Below are positions 1-10,835 of a stretch of 64,000 nucleotides of DNA, in pieces (the first letter of the stretch is position 1; every line of letters starts with the position of its first letter). A program made the translations under genes and the position numbers. This DNA is from Erwinia sp. 198. GTDB lineage: Bacteria > Pseudomonadota > Gammaproteobacteria > Enterobacterales > Enterobacteriaceae. The notes under the pieces were generated by a model. The model worked only from the letters and a program-made list of their open reading frames with translations. It searched no databases and was not told the origin of the DNA. Location: contig NZ_RHUM01000001.1 in assembly GCF_003937915.1 (NCBI RefSeq), positions 62,001-126,000 on the forward strand, read 5' to 3'.

Positions 1-783
1 GCCGGGGCGCGGGTCAAGCGACTGGATCAGCTGCATGGCGTTTTTCAGCACGTCCTCTTTCAGCCGCGTGACGCGCATCAGGCTGCGGAAGTCGTGGTTA
101 GCCAGCAGGTCCAGATGGTCGCTGACAATAAGCCTGGCCTCTTTCAGCCAGGGCGTGTCATCCACGAACTGCGACAGCTGTACCAGCAGGCAGTCGCGCA
201 GATCGCGTGCGCAGACGCCGATCGGATCGAACCGCTGAACGCGCTTCAGTACCGCTTCGACTTCTTCCGCAGAAAGCTCTTCGTTGCCGATACTCTCCTG
301 GATCTCCTGGAGAGAAACGGTCAGATAGCCGGTCGGATCCACGGCGTCGACAATAGCGGTAGCGATGGCGCGATCGGTATCGGTAAAAGGCGTCAGTTCT
401 ACCTGCCATATCAGGTAGTCCTGCAACGACTGGGTAGTTTCGCCCTGATAAACAGGCAGCTCGTCGTCGTGGTAGTCGGTGCCGGTGCCCGACGGCGTAC
501 CGGCGGTGTAGATTTCGTCCCAGGTGGCGTCGAGCGGCAGCTCTTCCGGCATATCTTTTTGTTCCAGCGCCTCGCGGGTATCCAGCGCCTCTTTTTCCTG
601 ATATTCGCGGCTGTCGACTTCTTCGTGAAGATCGGTTTGTTCAAGCAGCGGGTTGCTTTCCAGCGCCAGCTGAATTTCCTGCTGGAGTTCAAGCGTAGAG
701 AGTTGCAGCAGACGTATCGCCTGCTGCAGTTGTGGCGTCATGGCAAGCTGTTGGCTAAGCCTGAGCTGCAAACCTTGCTTCAT
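1..783 (-). CDS. rpoN: RNA polymerase sigma-54 factor RpoN (5' part, truncated by window edge)
   Basis: Alternative sigma factor that directs RNA polymerase to -24/-12 promoters and needs AAA+ activators. The first 261 codons are visible, starting at the ATG at 783 with the sequence [20 protein letters not shown]. This glutamine-rich region I contacts activators. It is followed by an acidic region II (about residues 45-110) and the start of the core-binding region, ending in SLDPRPG at the window edge. About 215 codons, including the RpoN box that reads -24 DNA, lie outside. It follows lptB by 48 bp on the same strand, as in E. coli. The frame is intact, so the truncation is only the window boundary. 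Confidence 0.97.
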   Translation of the reverse strand, partial: MKQGLQLRLSQQLAMTPQLQQAIRLLQLSTLELQQEIQLALESNPLLEQTDLHEEVDSREYQEKEALDTREALEQKDMPEELPLDATWDEIYTAGTPSGTGTDYHDDELPVYQGETTQSLQDYLIWQVELTPFTDTDRAIATAIVDAVDPTGYLTVSLQEIQESIGNEELSAEEVEAVLKRVQRFDPIGVCARDLRDCLLVQLSQFVDDTPWLKEARLIVSDHLDLLANHDFRSLMRVTRLKEDVLKNAMQLIQSLDPRPG

Positions 784-831
784 ATTCAGGATACTTATTC
801 CTTAAAAATCTTGACCGGTCTGAACACCTTA

Positions 832-1557
832 TCAGAGTCTGAACTCTTCGCCCAAATAGACGCGCTTAACTTGTTCATCCTGGAGGATTTGCTCAGGCGA
901 GCCGTGAGCGATCAGGTGACCCTGGCTGACGATATAGGCTCGTTCGCAGACGGCCAGGGTTTCACGCACGTTGTGATCGGTGATCAGCACGCCCAGGCCG
1001 CTGTCGCGCAGGTGTTCGATAATTTTTTTAATATCAATCACTGAAATCGGGTCGACGCCAGCGAAAGGCTCATCCAGCAGGATGAATTTAGGATTCGCCG
1101 CCAGCGCGCGCGCGATCTCTACGCGACGACGTTCACCGCCGGAAAGCGCCTGACCCATGCTGTCGCGCAGGTGCGCGATATGGAACTCTTCCATCAGCTC
1201 GTTAGCGCGATCGGTTCGCTGTTCCGCCGTTAAATCATCACGGATTTGCAGCACCGCCATCAGGTTGTCGTACACGCTCAGGCGGCGAAAAATAGAGGCT
1301 TCCTGCGGCAGATAGCCGATGCCCCGACGCGCGCGCGCGTGCAGCGGCAGAATACTGATATCTTCATCATCGATAACGATGCGGCCCGCGTCGCGCGGCA
1401 CAATGCCCACTACCATATAAAACGTGGTGGTCTTACCGGCACCGTTCGGGCCCAGCAGACCCACGATCTCACCGGATTTTACCTCCAGGCTGACATCTTC
1501 CACCACGCGTCGGCCTTTGTAGGCCTTCGCCAGATTTTGCGCAATTAAAGTCGCCAT
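832..1557 (-). CDS. lptB: LPS export ABC transporter ATPase LptB
   Basis: Cytoplasmic ATPase of the LptB2FG complex, which extracts lipopolysaccharide from the inner membrane and pushes it along the LptC-A-D bridge. 241 aa, the family's normal length. The Walker A motif GPNGAGKT is at residues 36-43. The LSGGERRR signature and the Walker B segment [13 protein letters not shown] follow in the second half, with the catalytic glutamate after the Walker B aspartate. The start lies 3 bp downstream of the lptA stop, so translation is probably coupled within kdsC-lptC-lptA-lptB. rpoN follows. Confidence 0.98.
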   Translation of the reverse strand: MATLIAQNLAKAYKGRRVVEDVSLEVKSGEIVGLLGPNGAGKTTTFYMVVGIVPRDAGRIVIDDEDISILPLHARARRGIGYLPQEASIFRRLSVYDNLMAVLQIRDDLTAEQRTDRANELMEEFHIAHLRDSMGQALSGGERRRVEIARALAANPKFILLDEPFAGVDPISVIDIKKIIEHLRDSGLGVLITDHNVRETLAVCERAYIVSQGHLIAHGSPEQILQDEQVKRVYLGEEFRL

Positions 1558-1560
1558 GGC

Positions 1561-2103
1561 TTAGTTACTCTTCTTGGGGGACGAGGCGTTCTTATCCTGC
1601 AGCTGCGAAGGCACCAGCACGGTGGTTACGCGCTTGCCGGTATTGCCATAGGCCTGCATTTTCTGCTCTTTCACCAGATAGGTGATGCGATCGCCTTTGA
1701 CGTTGCTGTCCAGCTGCTCCAGATATGCGCTGCCCGTCAGCTCGACGAAATCCTTCGCCAGCTCGTAGTGCATTTTCTGCGCATGGCCTTTAACGGGCTT
1801 GCCGTTGTCCTGCATCTGATAAAACGTCGCCGGATTGCCCCAGGCGTCCACGATGGTTTTGTTGCTGTCGCCGTTCGGACGCGTGACCACAACCTTATCC
1901 GCGGTGATTTTGATCGAGCCCTGGGTCACGATAACGTTGCCGGTAAAGGTCGCCACGTTGCCCTGCATATCCAGCGCCTGATTTTCGGAGTCCACGTTGA
2001 CCGGCTTATCCGAATCGCCCGTCAGGGCAAGAGCGGGCAGGCTGGCAGTCAGCAGCAGGCCGAGCGTCAAAAACTTAAGGTTGGTTCGCATTCTGAATTT
2101 CAT
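1561..2103 (-). CDS. lptA: Periplasmic LPS-bridge protein LptA
   Basis: Periplasmic OstA-fold protein that polymerises head to tail to carry LPS from LptC to LptD. The ATG at 2103 (MKFRMRTNLKF) is chosen because it matches the E. coli N-terminus and gives a normal 180-residue product. A TTG seven codons upstream would also stay open. The signal peptide is a basic start, then LTLGLLLTASLPALA with cleavage before LTGDSDKP. The conserved segments ALDMQGNVATFTGNVIVTQG and YLVKEQKMQAYG define the beta-jellyroll. Its 5' end overlaps the 3' end of lptC by 29 bp, as is usual for this pair. Confidence 0.96.
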   Translation of the reverse strand: MKFRMRTNLKFLTLGLLLTASLPALALTGDSDKPVNVDSENQALDMQGNVATFTGNVIVTQGSIKITADKVVVTRPNGDSNKTIVDAWGNPATFYQMQDNGKPVKGHAQKMHYELAKDFVELTGSAYLEQLDSNVKGDRITYLVKEQKMQAYGNTGKRVTTVLVPSQLQDKNASSPKKSN

Positions 2104-2647
2104 AGGAGGTTTTGACCTTTTCAATCAACTCGGCGGTTTTCTTCCGTAAATTGCCACGCATCTTCATGCCGGTAGAGCTGAAGCTGTTGCCGTATAAGGT
2201 TACCCGATCTTCTGAGGTAACGTCCTGCGTGACAAGGTTCACTACGGCGTTATCGGTTTTAATTCGTTGTAGCTGGGCGTCCTGGGCCAGACTGTTGACC
2301 TCGACGTGGCCGTAAAGATAGAGCATACGGTCATTAGTTAGTTTGGCCTTGTCTGCCCGTACCGACCAGGTGGGCACTTTGTTTTCGTCATAGGTGGTCA
2401 TGACCGGATTATCGAACCAGCTTACCGCGTCGGCGGAAAAGTAGGTCACTTTCTCGGACACCAGCTTGTAGCTCAGTCCGCCCTCCGGGTTATACACCAC
2501 CGTATTGGACGACTGGCTCGTATAGGTCGGCTCCAGCGCGTTGCTGGTCGCGGGCGCGGGCTTATCCGTATCGGCCAGGTTCCAGCCAATCAGCACGATC
2601 GCTACCAGCGCCAGCAGGAGCGTAATCCAACGCCTTGTTTTACTCAT
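2075..2647 (-). CDS. lptC: LPS export protein LptC (inner-membrane anchored)
   Basis: Bitopic inner-membrane protein that receives LPS from LptB2FG and hands it to LptA. 190 aa. One N-terminal membrane helix (about residues 8-24, WITLLLALVAIVLIGWNLA) is followed by a periplasmic OstA-like domain with conserved stretches AVSWFDNPVMTTYDENKVPTW and LTNDRMLYLYGHVEVNSL. The ATG overlaps the kdsC stop by 4 bp (ATGA), and its 3' end overlaps lptA. The tight packing implies coupled translation through the LPS export block. Confidence 0.97.
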   Translation of the reverse strand: MSKTRRWITLLLALVAIVLIGWNLADTDKPAPATSNALEPTYTSQSSNTVVYNPEGGLSYKLVSEKVTYFSADAVSWFDNPVMTTYDENKVPTWSVRADKAKLTNDRMLYLYGHVEVNSLAQDAQLQRIKTDNAVVNLVTQDVTSEDRVTLYGNSFSSTGMKMRGNLRKKTAELIEKVKTSYEIQNANQP

Positions 2648-3207
2648 ACAGACTGCCCTTTGGCCTTATCAAACTTATCCTGCGCGATTAGGATCAGATC
2701 GCAAATTTCACGTACGGCGCCGCGTCCGCCCGCGATGCGGGTAACGTAGTCGGCGCGAGGAAGCAGCACGGGATGCGCATCGGCTACGGTCACGCTCAGG
2801 CCGACTTCCGCCATTACCGGCCAGTCAATCAGGTCGTCGCCAACGTAGGCGACCTGCTCCGGCATAAGCGACAGTTTATCCAGAAGTTCGCGGAAGGCCA
2901 AAAGCTTATCCGACTGGCCCTGGTAAAGATGCGTAATGCCCAGCGTGGCGCAGCGATCTTCCAGCAGCTTCGCCTTGCGACCGGTGATAATAGCGACTTC
3001 CACGTCCGAGGTCAGCAGGCAGCGAATGCCGTAGCCGTCCCGCACGTTAAAAGCTTTCAGCTCTTCACCGTTATTACCCTGATAGATAATGCCGTCGGAC
3101 ATCACGCCATCCACGTCACAAATCAACAGCTTAACTTCACGCGCGCGTGCCATCACGGTTTCGCTCACGTCGCCATAACAGGTACTTATCCAGCTTGCGC
3201 CAGCCAT
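2644..3207 (-). CDS. kdsC: 3-deoxy-D-manno-octulosonate 8-phosphate phosphatase KdsC
   Basis: HAD-superfamily phosphatase that dephosphorylates Kdo-8-phosphate to Kdo, the third step of Kdo synthesis for the LPS inner core. 187 aa, against 188 in E. coli. The DxD nucleophile motif is visible as CDVDGVMSDG (D31, D33). The lysine loop (TGRKAKLLEDRCATLGI) and the GDDLIDWPVM metal site come later, consistent with a C0-type HAD that works as a tetramer. It lies between kdsD (13-bp gap) and lptC (4-bp overlap), linking Kdo production to LPS export. Confidence 0.97.
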   Translation of the reverse strand: MAGASWISTCYGDVSETVMARAREVKLLICDVDGVMSDGIIYQGNNGEELKAFNVRDGYGIRCLLTSDVEVAIITGRKAKLLEDRCATLGITHLYQGQSDKLLAFRELLDKLSLMPEQVAYVGDDLIDWPVMAEVGLSVTVADAHPVLLPRADYVTRIAGGRGAVREICDLILIAQDKFDKAKGQSV

Positions 3208-3220
3208 TTTTTATTCCTTG

Positions 3221-4207
3221 TTAAACCACGCCGGCACGCAGCATGTCGTGCATATGCACTACGCCAAGCAGCCGATCGCCGTTGGCTACCATCAAAACGG
3301 TAATATTGCGACTCTGCATCAGATTCAGGGCATCGACCGCCAGCGTATGGGGCCGCACTCGTACGCCGCCCGAGGTCATAACGCTGGCGATACTGGCATG
3401 TTGAATATCAATGCCCATATCAAAGACGCGTCGCAGATCGCCATCGGTGAAAATCCCTTCGATCTTCATCAAATCGTCACAGATTACCGTCATACCTAAA
3501 TTTTTACGGGTGATTTCCAGCAGGGCGTCACGCAGCGAGGCGTCACGGCTGACGTGAGGAATTTCATCACCGCTATGCATAATATCGTCAACGGTCAGCA
3601 GCAGCTTGCGGCCCAGTGCGCCACCCGGATGGGAGAGGGCGAAATCCTCAGCCGTAAAGCCGCGAGCCTTCAGCAGCGCTACCGCCAGCGCGTCGCCCAT
3701 CACCAGCGTTGCCGTGGTGCTGCTGGTCGGCGCCAGGCCCAGCGGACAGGCTTCCTGCGGTACTTTAACACAGAGATGGATATCTGCCGCGCGGCCCATC
3801 GCGCTGTCGGGACGGCTGGTCATACAGATAAGCGATACGCGCAGCCGCTTCAGCACCGGGATCAGCGCCAGGATCTCGGAGGATTCGCCGGAGTTGGAAA
3901 TGGCGATAACAATATCGCCCGAGCTGACCATGCCAAGATCGCCGTGGCTGGCCTCTGCCGGATGTACGAAAAACGCCGGGGTGCCGGTGCTGGCGAAGGT
4001 GGCCGCCATCTTTTTGCCAATATGGCCCGATTTCCCCATGCCCATCACCACCACTTTGCCGTGGCAGTCGTAGATTTGCTTACAGGCTTCGGTAAAGTCC
4101 TCGTTAATGTATCGATCGAGCTGTTCCAGTCCCTGACGTTCAATCGTCAGAACATCTTTCCCCGCCTGCTGAAAATCAAAGTCGGGTCGTAGAGTAACAG
4201 GTGACAT
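3221..4207 (-). CDS. kdsD: D-arabinose 5-phosphate isomerase KdsD
   Basis: Converts ribulose 5-phosphate to arabinose 5-phosphate, the precursor for Kdo. The ATG at 4207 (MSPVTLRPDFDFQQ) matches the E. coli start and gives 328 aa. A TTG seven codons upstream is less likely; AGGATTAG upstream of 4207 can serve as the ribosome site. An N-terminal SIS sugar-isomerase domain (VVVMGMGKSGHIGKKMAATF, STGTPAFFVHPAEASHGDLGM) is followed by paired CBS domains ending in HMHDMLRAGVV. The histidine in FALSHPGG corresponds to the proposed catalytic residue. It sits 14 bp downstream of yrbG and immediately before kdsC. Confidence 0.97.
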   Translation of the reverse strand: MSPVTLRPDFDFQQAGKDVLTIERQGLEQLDRYINEDFTEACKQIYDCHGKVVVMGMGKSGHIGKKMAATFASTGTPAFFVHPAEASHGDLGMVSSGDIVIAISNSGESSEILALIPVLKRLRVSLICMTSRPDSAMGRAADIHLCVKVPQEACPLGLAPTSSTTATLVMGDALAVALLKARGFTAEDFALSHPGGALGRKLLLTVDDIMHSGDEIPHVSRDASLRDALLEITRKNLGMTVICDDLMKIEGIFTDGDLRRVFDMGIDIQHASIASVMTSGGVRVRPHTLAVDALNLMQSRNITVLMVANGDRLLGVVHMHDMLRAGVV

Positions 4208-4221
4208 AGGTTCTAATCCTT

Positions 4222-5202
4222 TTACCAAAAGGTGGCCGAAGGAAGCCAGTAGAGTAACGCGACCCAGGCAACGAAGCCGATCAGCAGCAGCGCGCCCGCC
4301 GCTCTGCCGATACAGCGGCTACGGCGCAGGCAGATCAGCGTAAACAGCGCGCTGACGCCCAGCATGATCCAGTAATCGCGGGCAAAAGCATGCATATCCA
4401 CCGCGCCCGGATGCAGCAGCGCCGGGATGCCAAGCACAATGGCGATATTGTAGATATTAGAGCCGATCAGATTGCCGATGGCGATATCATCTTCGCCTTT
4501 CAGCGCGCCGGCAATCACCGTAGCCAGCTCCGGCAGGCTGGTGCCGACAGCGATTACCGTCAGACCGATCACCAGCTGGCTGACGCCAAAAAAATTGGCG
4601 ATAACCGTTGCGTTGTCGATAACCATACGGGTCGACATCGGTAAAATAATCAGCGCCACGCCCAGCCAGAGAAACGCCACCGTGTTGCCGGTATCGTCAC
4701 GCGGCAGCTCGGCAAGCTGTTCGCGCGTCAGCGAATCCGTATCACCACGCTCCGCTTTGCGGGCAATGTTGATAATAAATAACAGGTAGCCTGCCGCAAA
4801 GGCAATCAGGATCAGACCGTCATTGCGGCTTAACAGATTATCAAACAACAGCAGGCCGCTGATTAATGTAATCAGCAGCATCAGCGGCAGCTCGCGCGCC
4901 AGCAGCCTGGAATACAGCCTTAGGGGATGCAGCAGCGCCGCGCCGCCGAGGATCAGCAGAATATTGGTGATATTGGAGCCGACTGCCGTACCGACCGCTA
5001 AATCCATCTGGCCGCGCAGGGAAGCGGAGAAAGAGACGATCAGTTCAGGCAGCGAGGTGCCTATGCTGACCACGGTCATGCCGATAATCAGCGGAGGAAC
5101 GCCAATTGCGCGGCACAGGATAGCCGCGCTGAACACCAGACGATCTGCACCATATACCAGCAGGACCAGGCCGATAATCAATAGTGCGGTAGCTACAAGC
5201 AT
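4222..5202 (-). CDS. yrbG: Calcium/sodium antiporter family protein YrbG
   Basis: Inner-membrane protein of the CaCA (NCX) exchanger family. 326 aa with about ten hydrophobic segments in two homologous halves. Each half carries the alpha-repeat signature: SIGTSLPELIVSFSASL followed by GSNITNILLILG in the first, and AVGTSLPELATVIAG followed by GSNIYNIAIVLG in the second. These acidic and Asn/Ser residues form the cation site in the family. The ion actually moved by the enterobacterial protein is not settled. First gene of the minus-strand block, divergent from mlaF. Confidence 0.94.
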   Translation of the reverse strand: MLVATALLIIGLVLLVYGADRLVFSAAILCRAIGVPPLIIGMTVVSIGTSLPELIVSFSASLRGQMDLAVGTAVGSNITNILLILGGAALLHPLRLYSRLLARELPLMLLITLISGLLLFDNLLSRNDGLILIAFAAGYLLFIINIARKAERGDTDSLTREQLAELPRDDTGNTVAFLWLGVALIILPMSTRMVIDNATVIANFFGVSQLVIGLTVIAVGTSLPELATVIAGALKGEDDIAIGNLIGSNIYNIAIVLGIPALLHPGAVDMHAFARDYWIMLGVSALFTLICLRRSRCIGRAAGALLLIGFVAWVALLYWLPSATFW

Positions 5203-5432
5203 GAAATGTCCTTTGATCGGGTATAATCGTCGGCTTGCCTTGCACGACGAGCAAAACGGGCCAGGCGGCCTGAAGAATGCGCTGATTTTGACGGTCTGAA
5301 AGCAAAAAGTAAAACTTATGCCAACTTTCGCTACGTCAGACGGATAAGTTTCTGTAAAAGTGTCCAGTTCCGCTGGTTATAAGTTACCATCGGTAGAGGA
5401 TGAAATGCCTGGAAAAGAGGATAGAGGTCACA

Positions 5433-6245
5433 ATGAGCCAGACGGAGACGAATTTGGTGGACGTTCGGGGCGTCAGCTTCGCTCGCGGCGATCGCCCGGT
5501 TTTCGATAACATCTCGCTTACGGTGCCGAAAGGGAAAGTCACAGCCATTATGGGCCCTTCAGGCATTGGTAAAACCACGCTGCTGCGTCTGATCGGCGGT
5601 CAGCTGCGCCCCGACGCCGGCGAAATCTGGTTTAACGGGGAAAATATTCCCGCGCTTTCGCGCTCGCGCCTCTACGAAGCGCGTAAAAAAATGAGCATGT
5701 TATTTCAGTCCGGTGCGTTGTTTACCGATCTGACGGTGTTTGACAACGTCGCCTGGCCGCTGCGCGAACATACGCAGCTGCCGCCCGCGCTGCTGCACAG
5801 CACGGTGATGATGAAGCTGGAAGCCGTTGGCCTGCGCGGCGCGGCTCAGCTAAAGCCTTCCGAGTTGTCCGGCGGCATGGCGCGGCGCGCGGCACTGGCC
5901 AGAGCTATTGCGCTGGAGCCGGATCTGATTATGTTCGACGAACCTTTCGTCGGGCAGGATCCGATCACTATGGGCGTGCTGGTCAAGCTGATTGACGAGC
6001 TGAACCACTCGCTGGGCATGACCTGCATTGTGGTTTCGCACGACGTGCCGGAAGTACTGAGCATTGCCGACTACGCCTACATTATCGCCGGACAGAAAGT
6101 TATCGCTCAGGGAACGGCCAGCGCGCTGCATGAAAATGAAGATGCCCGGGTTCGCCAGTTTATCGACGGCATCGCCGACGGCCCGGTTCCTTTTCGTTTT
6201 CCCGCAGGCGACTATCTGCAGGATCTAACCGGCTCAGGGAGTTAA
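5433..6245 (+). CDS. mlaF: Phospholipid retrograde transport ATPase MlaF
   Basis: ATPase of the MlaFEDB inner-membrane complex, which helps remove misplaced phospholipid from the outer leaflet of the outer membrane. The ATG at 5433 follows GAGG with good spacing and matches the E. coli start, giving 270 aa. An in-frame start 33 bp upstream (5400) lacks conservation. Walker A GPSGIGKT is at 41-48. The signature [16 protein letters not shown] and Walker [14 protein letters not shown] are intact. First gene of mlaFEDCB, 4 bp before mlaE, and divergent from yrbG across 230 bp that should hold both promoters. Confidence 0.97.
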   Translation: MSQTETNLVDVRGVSFARGDRPVFDNISLTVPKGKVTAIMGPSGIGKTTLLRLIGGQLRPDAGEIWFNGENIPALSRSRLYEARKKMSMLFQSGALFTDLTVFDNVAWPLREHTQLPPALLHSTVMMKLEAVGLRGAAQLKPSELSGGMARRAALARAIALEPDLIMFDEPFVGQDPITMGVLVKLIDELNHSLGMTCIVVSHDVPEVLSIADYAYIIAGQKVIAQGTASALHENEDARVRQFIDGIADGPVPFRFPAGDYLQDLTGSGS

Positions 6246-6249
6246 TCTG

Positions 6250-7032
6250 ATGTTACTACGTGCACTGGCGTCCATCGGACGTCAGGGGATCAATATTTGC
6301 GCCTCGTTTGGCCGCGCCGGGCTGATGCTTTTTCACGCGCTGATAGGCATTCCCCGCTTCCGCAAACATGCGCCGCTGGTGATCAAGCAGCTTTACAGCA
6401 TTGGCGTGCTGTCGCTGCTGATCATCGTGGTTTCCGGCCTGTTTATCGGCATGGTGCTGGGTTTGCAGGGCTATCTGGTGCTGAATACCTACGGGGCCGA
6501 CAGCAGCCTGGGAATGCTGGTGGCGCTGTCGCTGCTGCGCGAGCTGGGACCGGTCGTCACGGCGCTGCTGTTTGCCGGCAGGGCAGGCTCGGCGCTTACG
6601 GCGGAAATCGGTCTGATGAAAGCGACCGAGCAGCTCTCCAGCATGGAGATGATGGCGGTCGATCCGCTGCGCAGGATTATTTCTCCTCGCTTCTGGGCCG
6701 GTTTTATCAGTATGCCGCTGCTGGCGCTGATCTTCGTCGCGGTAGGGATTCTGGGCGGCGCCATTGTGGGCGTCAGCTGGAAAGGCATCGACGGCGGCTT
6801 TTTCTGGTCGGCGATGCAGAACGCCGTGGATATCCGTACCGATATCGTCAACTGCGTGATCAAAAGCGCCGTTTTTGCCTTTACCGTCACCTGGATTGCC
6901 CTGTTTAACGGCTACGACGCCGTGCCGACTTCTGAAGGCATTAGCCGGGCGACGACGCGTACTGTAGTACATGCTTCTCTGGCTGTGCTCGGTTTGGATT
7001 TTGTGCTGACAGCACTGATGTTTGGGAACTGA
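6250..7032 (+). CDS. mlaE: Phospholipid transport permease MlaE
   Basis: Integral membrane subunit of the Mla ABC transporter; its dimer forms the lipid cavity above MlaF. 260 aa, identical in length to E. coli MlaE. Five to six hydrophobic segments are seen (for example [20 protein letters not shown]). The conserved MlaE core includes [20 protein letters not shown] and [18 protein letters not shown], the coupling helix that docks on MlaF. Sits 4 bp after mlaF and 4 bp before mlaD. Confidence 0.97.
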   Translation: MLLRALASIGRQGINICASFGRAGLMLFHALIGIPRFRKHAPLVIKQLYSIGVLSLLIIVVSGLFIGMVLGLQGYLVLNTYGADSSLGMLVALSLLRELGPVVTALLFAGRAGSALTAEIGLMKATEQLSSMEMMAVDPLRRIISPRFWAGFISMPLLALIFVAVGILGGAIVGVSWKGIDGGFFWSAMQNAVDIRTDIVNCVIKSAVFAFTVTWIALFNGYDAVPTSEGISRATTRTVVHASLAVLGLDFVLTALMFGN

Positions 7033-7036
7033 TTCG

Positions 7037-7576
7037 ATGCAAACGAAAAAAAGCGAAATTTGGGTAGGGGTCTTTTTACTGCTGGCGCTTTGCGCGGCGC
7101 TGTTTCTCTGCCTGCGCGTGGCGGATCTGAAATCCCTGGGCAGCGAGCCCACCTGGCGACTCTACGCTACCTTTGACAATATCGGCGGGCTGAAAAGCGG
7201 TTCGCCGGTGAAAATCGGCGGCGTGGTGATTGGTCGGGTAACGGATATCGGCCTGGATGAGAAAACCTATTTGCCGCGTGTCTCAATGGATATCGAAGAT
7301 AAATATAATCAGCTGCCGGATACCAGCTCGCTGGCGGTCAGAACCTCTGGTCTGCTGGGCGAACAGTATCTGGCGCTCAACGTCGGTTTTGACGATCCGG
7401 AGATGGGAACGGCTATGCTTAAGGATGGCAGCACCATTCAGGACACCAAGTCAGCAATGGTGTTGGAAGATCTGATAGGCCAGTTCCTGTATAAGAGCGG
7501 CAACGGTAACGAGAGTAAAAACGCGGCGCCGGAGAACGGTGGTGAGCCTGCCCCGGCCGCAGCGACTAACCCTTAA
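7037..7576 (+). CDS. mlaD: MCE-domain substrate-binding protein MlaD
   Basis: Periplasmic MCE protein, anchored by one N-terminal helix, that forms a hexameric ring through which phospholipid passes between MlaC and MlaE. The start [12 protein letters not shown] at 7037 matches E. coli; an in-frame start 15 bp upstream overlaps mlaE and is rejected. 179 aa. Membrane segment at about residues 8-27, MCE domain at about 35-120 ([38 protein letters not shown]). The low-complexity Ala/Pro/Glu tail after GQFLYKSG is poorly conserved and probably disordered. Confidence 0.97.
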   Translation: MQTKKSEIWVGVFLLLALCAALFLCLRVADLKSLGSEPTWRLYATFDNIGGLKSGSPVKIGGVVIGRVTDIGLDEKTYLPRVSMDIEDKYNQLPDTSSLAVRTSGLLGEQYLALNVGFDDPEMGTAMLKDGSTIQDTKSAMVLEDLIGQFLYKSGNGNESKNAAPENGGEPAPAAATNP

Positions 7577-7587
7577 GAGGAGCAGTA

Positions 7588-8223
7588 ATGTTTAAACGTT
7601 TCCTGATGGTGGCAATGTTGATCGTTGCCCCGGTCGCGGCCAACGCCGCCGCCGACCAGACTAACCCGTACAAACTGATGAACGAGGCGGCGGAGAAAAC
7701 CTTTACCCGCCTTAAAAACGAGCAGCCTAAAATCAAGCAGGATCCCAACTACCTGCGCCAAATCGTGCGTGAAGAGCTGCTGCCCTATGTGCAGATTAAA
7801 TATGCCGGCGCGCTAGTGCTGGGACGTTACTACAAAGAAGCGACGCCTGCCCAGCGCGAAGCCTATTTCAAAGCCTTTAGCGATTATCTGGCTCAGGCTT
7901 ACGGTCAGGCGCTGGCGCTCTACCACGGGCAGACCTATCAGATCGCGCCCGAACAGTCTTACAGCAATGCCAACATCATCGCCATTCGCGTCTCTATCAT
8001 AGATCCAAACGGCCGTCCGCCGGTTCGCCTGGACTTCCAGTGGCGTAAAAACAGCCGTACCGGCGACTGGCAGGCCTACGATATGATCGCGGAAGGCGTG
8101 AGCATGATTTCCACCAAGCAAAACGAGTGGGCGGGGATCCTGCGGCAGAAAGGCGTCGACGGCCTGACCGGCGTGCTGAAAAACGCGGCCAGCCAGCCTA
8201 TTACGCTGGACAAGCAGCAGTAA
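7588..8223 (+). CDS. mlaC: Periplasmic phospholipid-binding protein MlaC
   Basis: Soluble shuttle that carries phospholipid between the outer-membrane MlaA-OmpC complex and MlaD. 211 aa. The signal peptide [20 protein letters not shown] is followed by AADQTNPY. The mature part has the Ttg2D/Tol-Tol fold signature ([35 protein letters not shown]). A strong GAGGAG precedes the ATG. The TAA stop overlaps the mlaB ATG (taATG), suggesting coupled translation. Confidence 0.97.
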   Translation: MFKRFLMVAMLIVAPVAANAAADQTNPYKLMNEAAEKTFTRLKNEQPKIKQDPNYLRQIVREELLPYVQIKYAGALVLGRYYKEATPAQREAYFKAFSDYLAQAYGQALALYHGQTYQIAPEQSYSNANIIAIRVSIIDPNGRPPVRLDFQWRKNSRTGDWQAYDMIAEGVSMISTKQNEWAGILRQKGVDGLTGVLKNAASQPITLDKQQ

Positions 8224-8516
8224 TGGACCAGCTTAACTGGCGCATCGAAGGCGACCGCCTGCATCTGGCGGGCGAGCTGGCGCGGGAAACGCTGGCCGCA
8301 CTGTGGCAGCAGCGTGAAACGGTCATGAAACAGATTGATACCATTGATGTCTCCGCGCTGGACAGAGTTGATTCAGCCGGGCTGGCGCTGCTGGTGCACC
8401 TGCGTCAAATCGCGCTGCGACAGGGCAAAGCGCCGGGATTTACCGGTATTACGGACAAACTGCGTTCGCTGATCGCTCTGTATAATCTGCAGCAGTTTAT
8501 TACCGCCGAACGCTGA
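8223..8516 (+). CDS. mlaB: STAS-domain subunit MlaB
   Basis: Small cytoplasmic STAS protein that binds MlaF and is needed for assembly and activity of the transporter. The start at 8223 ([19 protein letters not shown]) overlaps the mlaC stop, giving 97 aa like E. coli MlaB. The STAS signature is SALDRVDSAGLALLVHLRQIA; the serine after VD is the conserved position (threonine in E. coli). Last gene of mlaFEDCB, followed by a rho-independent terminator. Confidence 0.95.
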   Translation: MDQLNWRIEGDRLHLAGELARETLAALWQQRETVMKQIDTIDVSALDRVDSAGLALLVHLRQIALRQGKAPGFTGITDKLRSLIALYNLQQFITAER

Positions 8517-8541
8517 CGGCCCGCGCCCGTTTCTGATGAAA

Positions 8542-8569
8542 AAGCCTCTGCACACGCGGAGGCTTTTTT
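8542..8569 (+). terminator. Terminator after mlaFEDCB
   Basis: The stem AAGCCTC/GAGGCTT, with extra pairs around a short loop, is followed by a run of six T. It lies 25 bp after the mlaB stop, so it should end the mla operon before ibaG. Confidence 0.85.
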
Positions 8570-8641
8570 GCCTGTTTAAGATAGCTCCGCTTTCCACTAC
8601 TATGTAGGCCTGTTTATTCTCAACCGAATTTAAAAAATCCC

Positions 8642-8896
8642 ATGGAAACTAGTGAAATTCAATCCGTGCTGATGGCCGCGCTGCCGCTGCAGGAAGCTAT
8701 CGTAACCGGCGACGGCAGCCACTTTCAGGTGATCGCCGTGGGCGAGATGTTTGGCGAACTGAGCCGCGTAAAAAAGCAGCAGGCGATTTACGCGCCGCTG
8801 GCCGCCTATCTTGCCGATAACCGTATTCACGCGCTGTCCATCAAAACCTATACGCCGGAAGAATGGGCACGTGACCGTAAGCTGAACGGTTTTTAA
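8642..8896 (+). CDS. ibaG: BolA-family iron-sulfur/acid-stress protein IbaG
   Basis: BolA-type protein that partners with monothiol glutaredoxin and can bind a 2Fe-2S cluster. In E. coli it is acid-induced. 84 aa, the same length as E. coli IbaG (YrbA). The motifs [25 protein letters not shown] and the C-terminal [21 protein letters not shown] carry the BolA helix-turn and the conserved histidine ligand. Transcribed from its own region after the mla terminator, 70 bp upstream of murA. Confidence 0.95.
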   Translation: METSEIQSVLMAALPLQEAIVTGDGSHFQVIAVGEMFGELSRVKKQQAIYAPLAAYLADNRIHALSIKTYTPEEWARDRKLNGF

Positions 8897-8951
8897 GTCG
8901 CCGTCTTCATCGCTTCGGGCGGTGAAGCGGCCGTACCCTATTGCTGATTAA

Positions 8952-10229
<1,278 letters not shown>

Positions 10230-10256
10230 CGCTGTTTAAAGCTGACTGGCAAAGGG

Positions 10257-10282
10257 GCGGTAGCGATCTACCGCCTTTTTTT
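10257..10282 (+). terminator. Terminator after murA
   Basis: A perfect 8-bp stem, GGCGGTAG/CTACCGCC, with a 4-nt loop is followed by seven T. It lies 27 bp after murA, and its T run touches the stop codon of the convergent sfsB. Confidence 0.88.
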
Positions 10283-10541
10283 ATGAGCGAATAAGCTTTT
10301 TACGGTCGAGCAGGGCATGGGTGACAGGATCGTAATAGCGGCTGGGCCAGATCTCAGCCGGATGGATGTTCAGGGCATTGGCGATAATCCATTCGCCTTT
10401 AGGCCACGGCCTGAACAGCGCGTTAGCAAGCGTGGACGAGCTTAATCCGGCCTCTCGTGATACCCTGGCCAGCGTGGTGCCTTTCTTTTTCAGACCGGCA
10501 ATAATATCCGCGTTATGCCAGTCCGCTTTTTTCTCCAGCAT
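10281..10541 (-). CDS. sfsB: Ner/SfsB-type DNA-binding transcriptional regulator
   Basis: Small helix-turn-helix protein of the Ner family (phage Mu Ner-like), matching E. coli SfsB (Nlp), which was linked to maltose gene activation. The ATG at 10541 (MLEKKADWHNADI) has GGAGGA at proper distance and gives 86 aa; in-frame starts further upstream are less plausible. The HTH core is TLARVSREAGLSSSTLANAL, followed by RPWPKGEWIIANALNIHPAEIWPSRY. In E. coli it lies between ispB and murA, exactly as here. Confidence 0.9.
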   Translation of the reverse strand: MLEKKADWHNADIIAGLKKKGTTLARVSREAGLSSSTLANALFRPWPKGEWIIANALNIHPAEIWPSRYYDPVTHALLDRKKLIRS

Positions 10542-10835
10542 CTGCTTTTTCCTCCATGGACGCATCGCTATTTCTGGAAACATCAGGACGCAATTTTGCC
10601 GTCTCTACGGCAGGGATTACGAACATGATGAGCATATTTAAGGCATTAGCCTTTAAATACCGCAGTCAGATTTATAACAATAACCGCTAAGTTATTTCCA
10701 ATAAAATTTAAACAGCGTTGTGTTTTTGAGGCGTAATACGCAAAAGTTACGTAACAGCGTGATGCATTACATTACAAAAAGGGATCTGCGAGGCGTTGTA
10801 CCGAAGGGAAAAGCGCGGCTGACCGCGCTCAGAGA
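10542..10835. other. AT-rich intergenic region between ispB and sfsB
   Basis: 294 bp without a credible gene. It is clearly richer in A+T than its neighbours, especially 10630-10790. It should carry the sfsB promoter on the minus strand and the 3' end of the ispB transcript. I see no strong rho-independent hairpin after ispB. Confidence 0.6.
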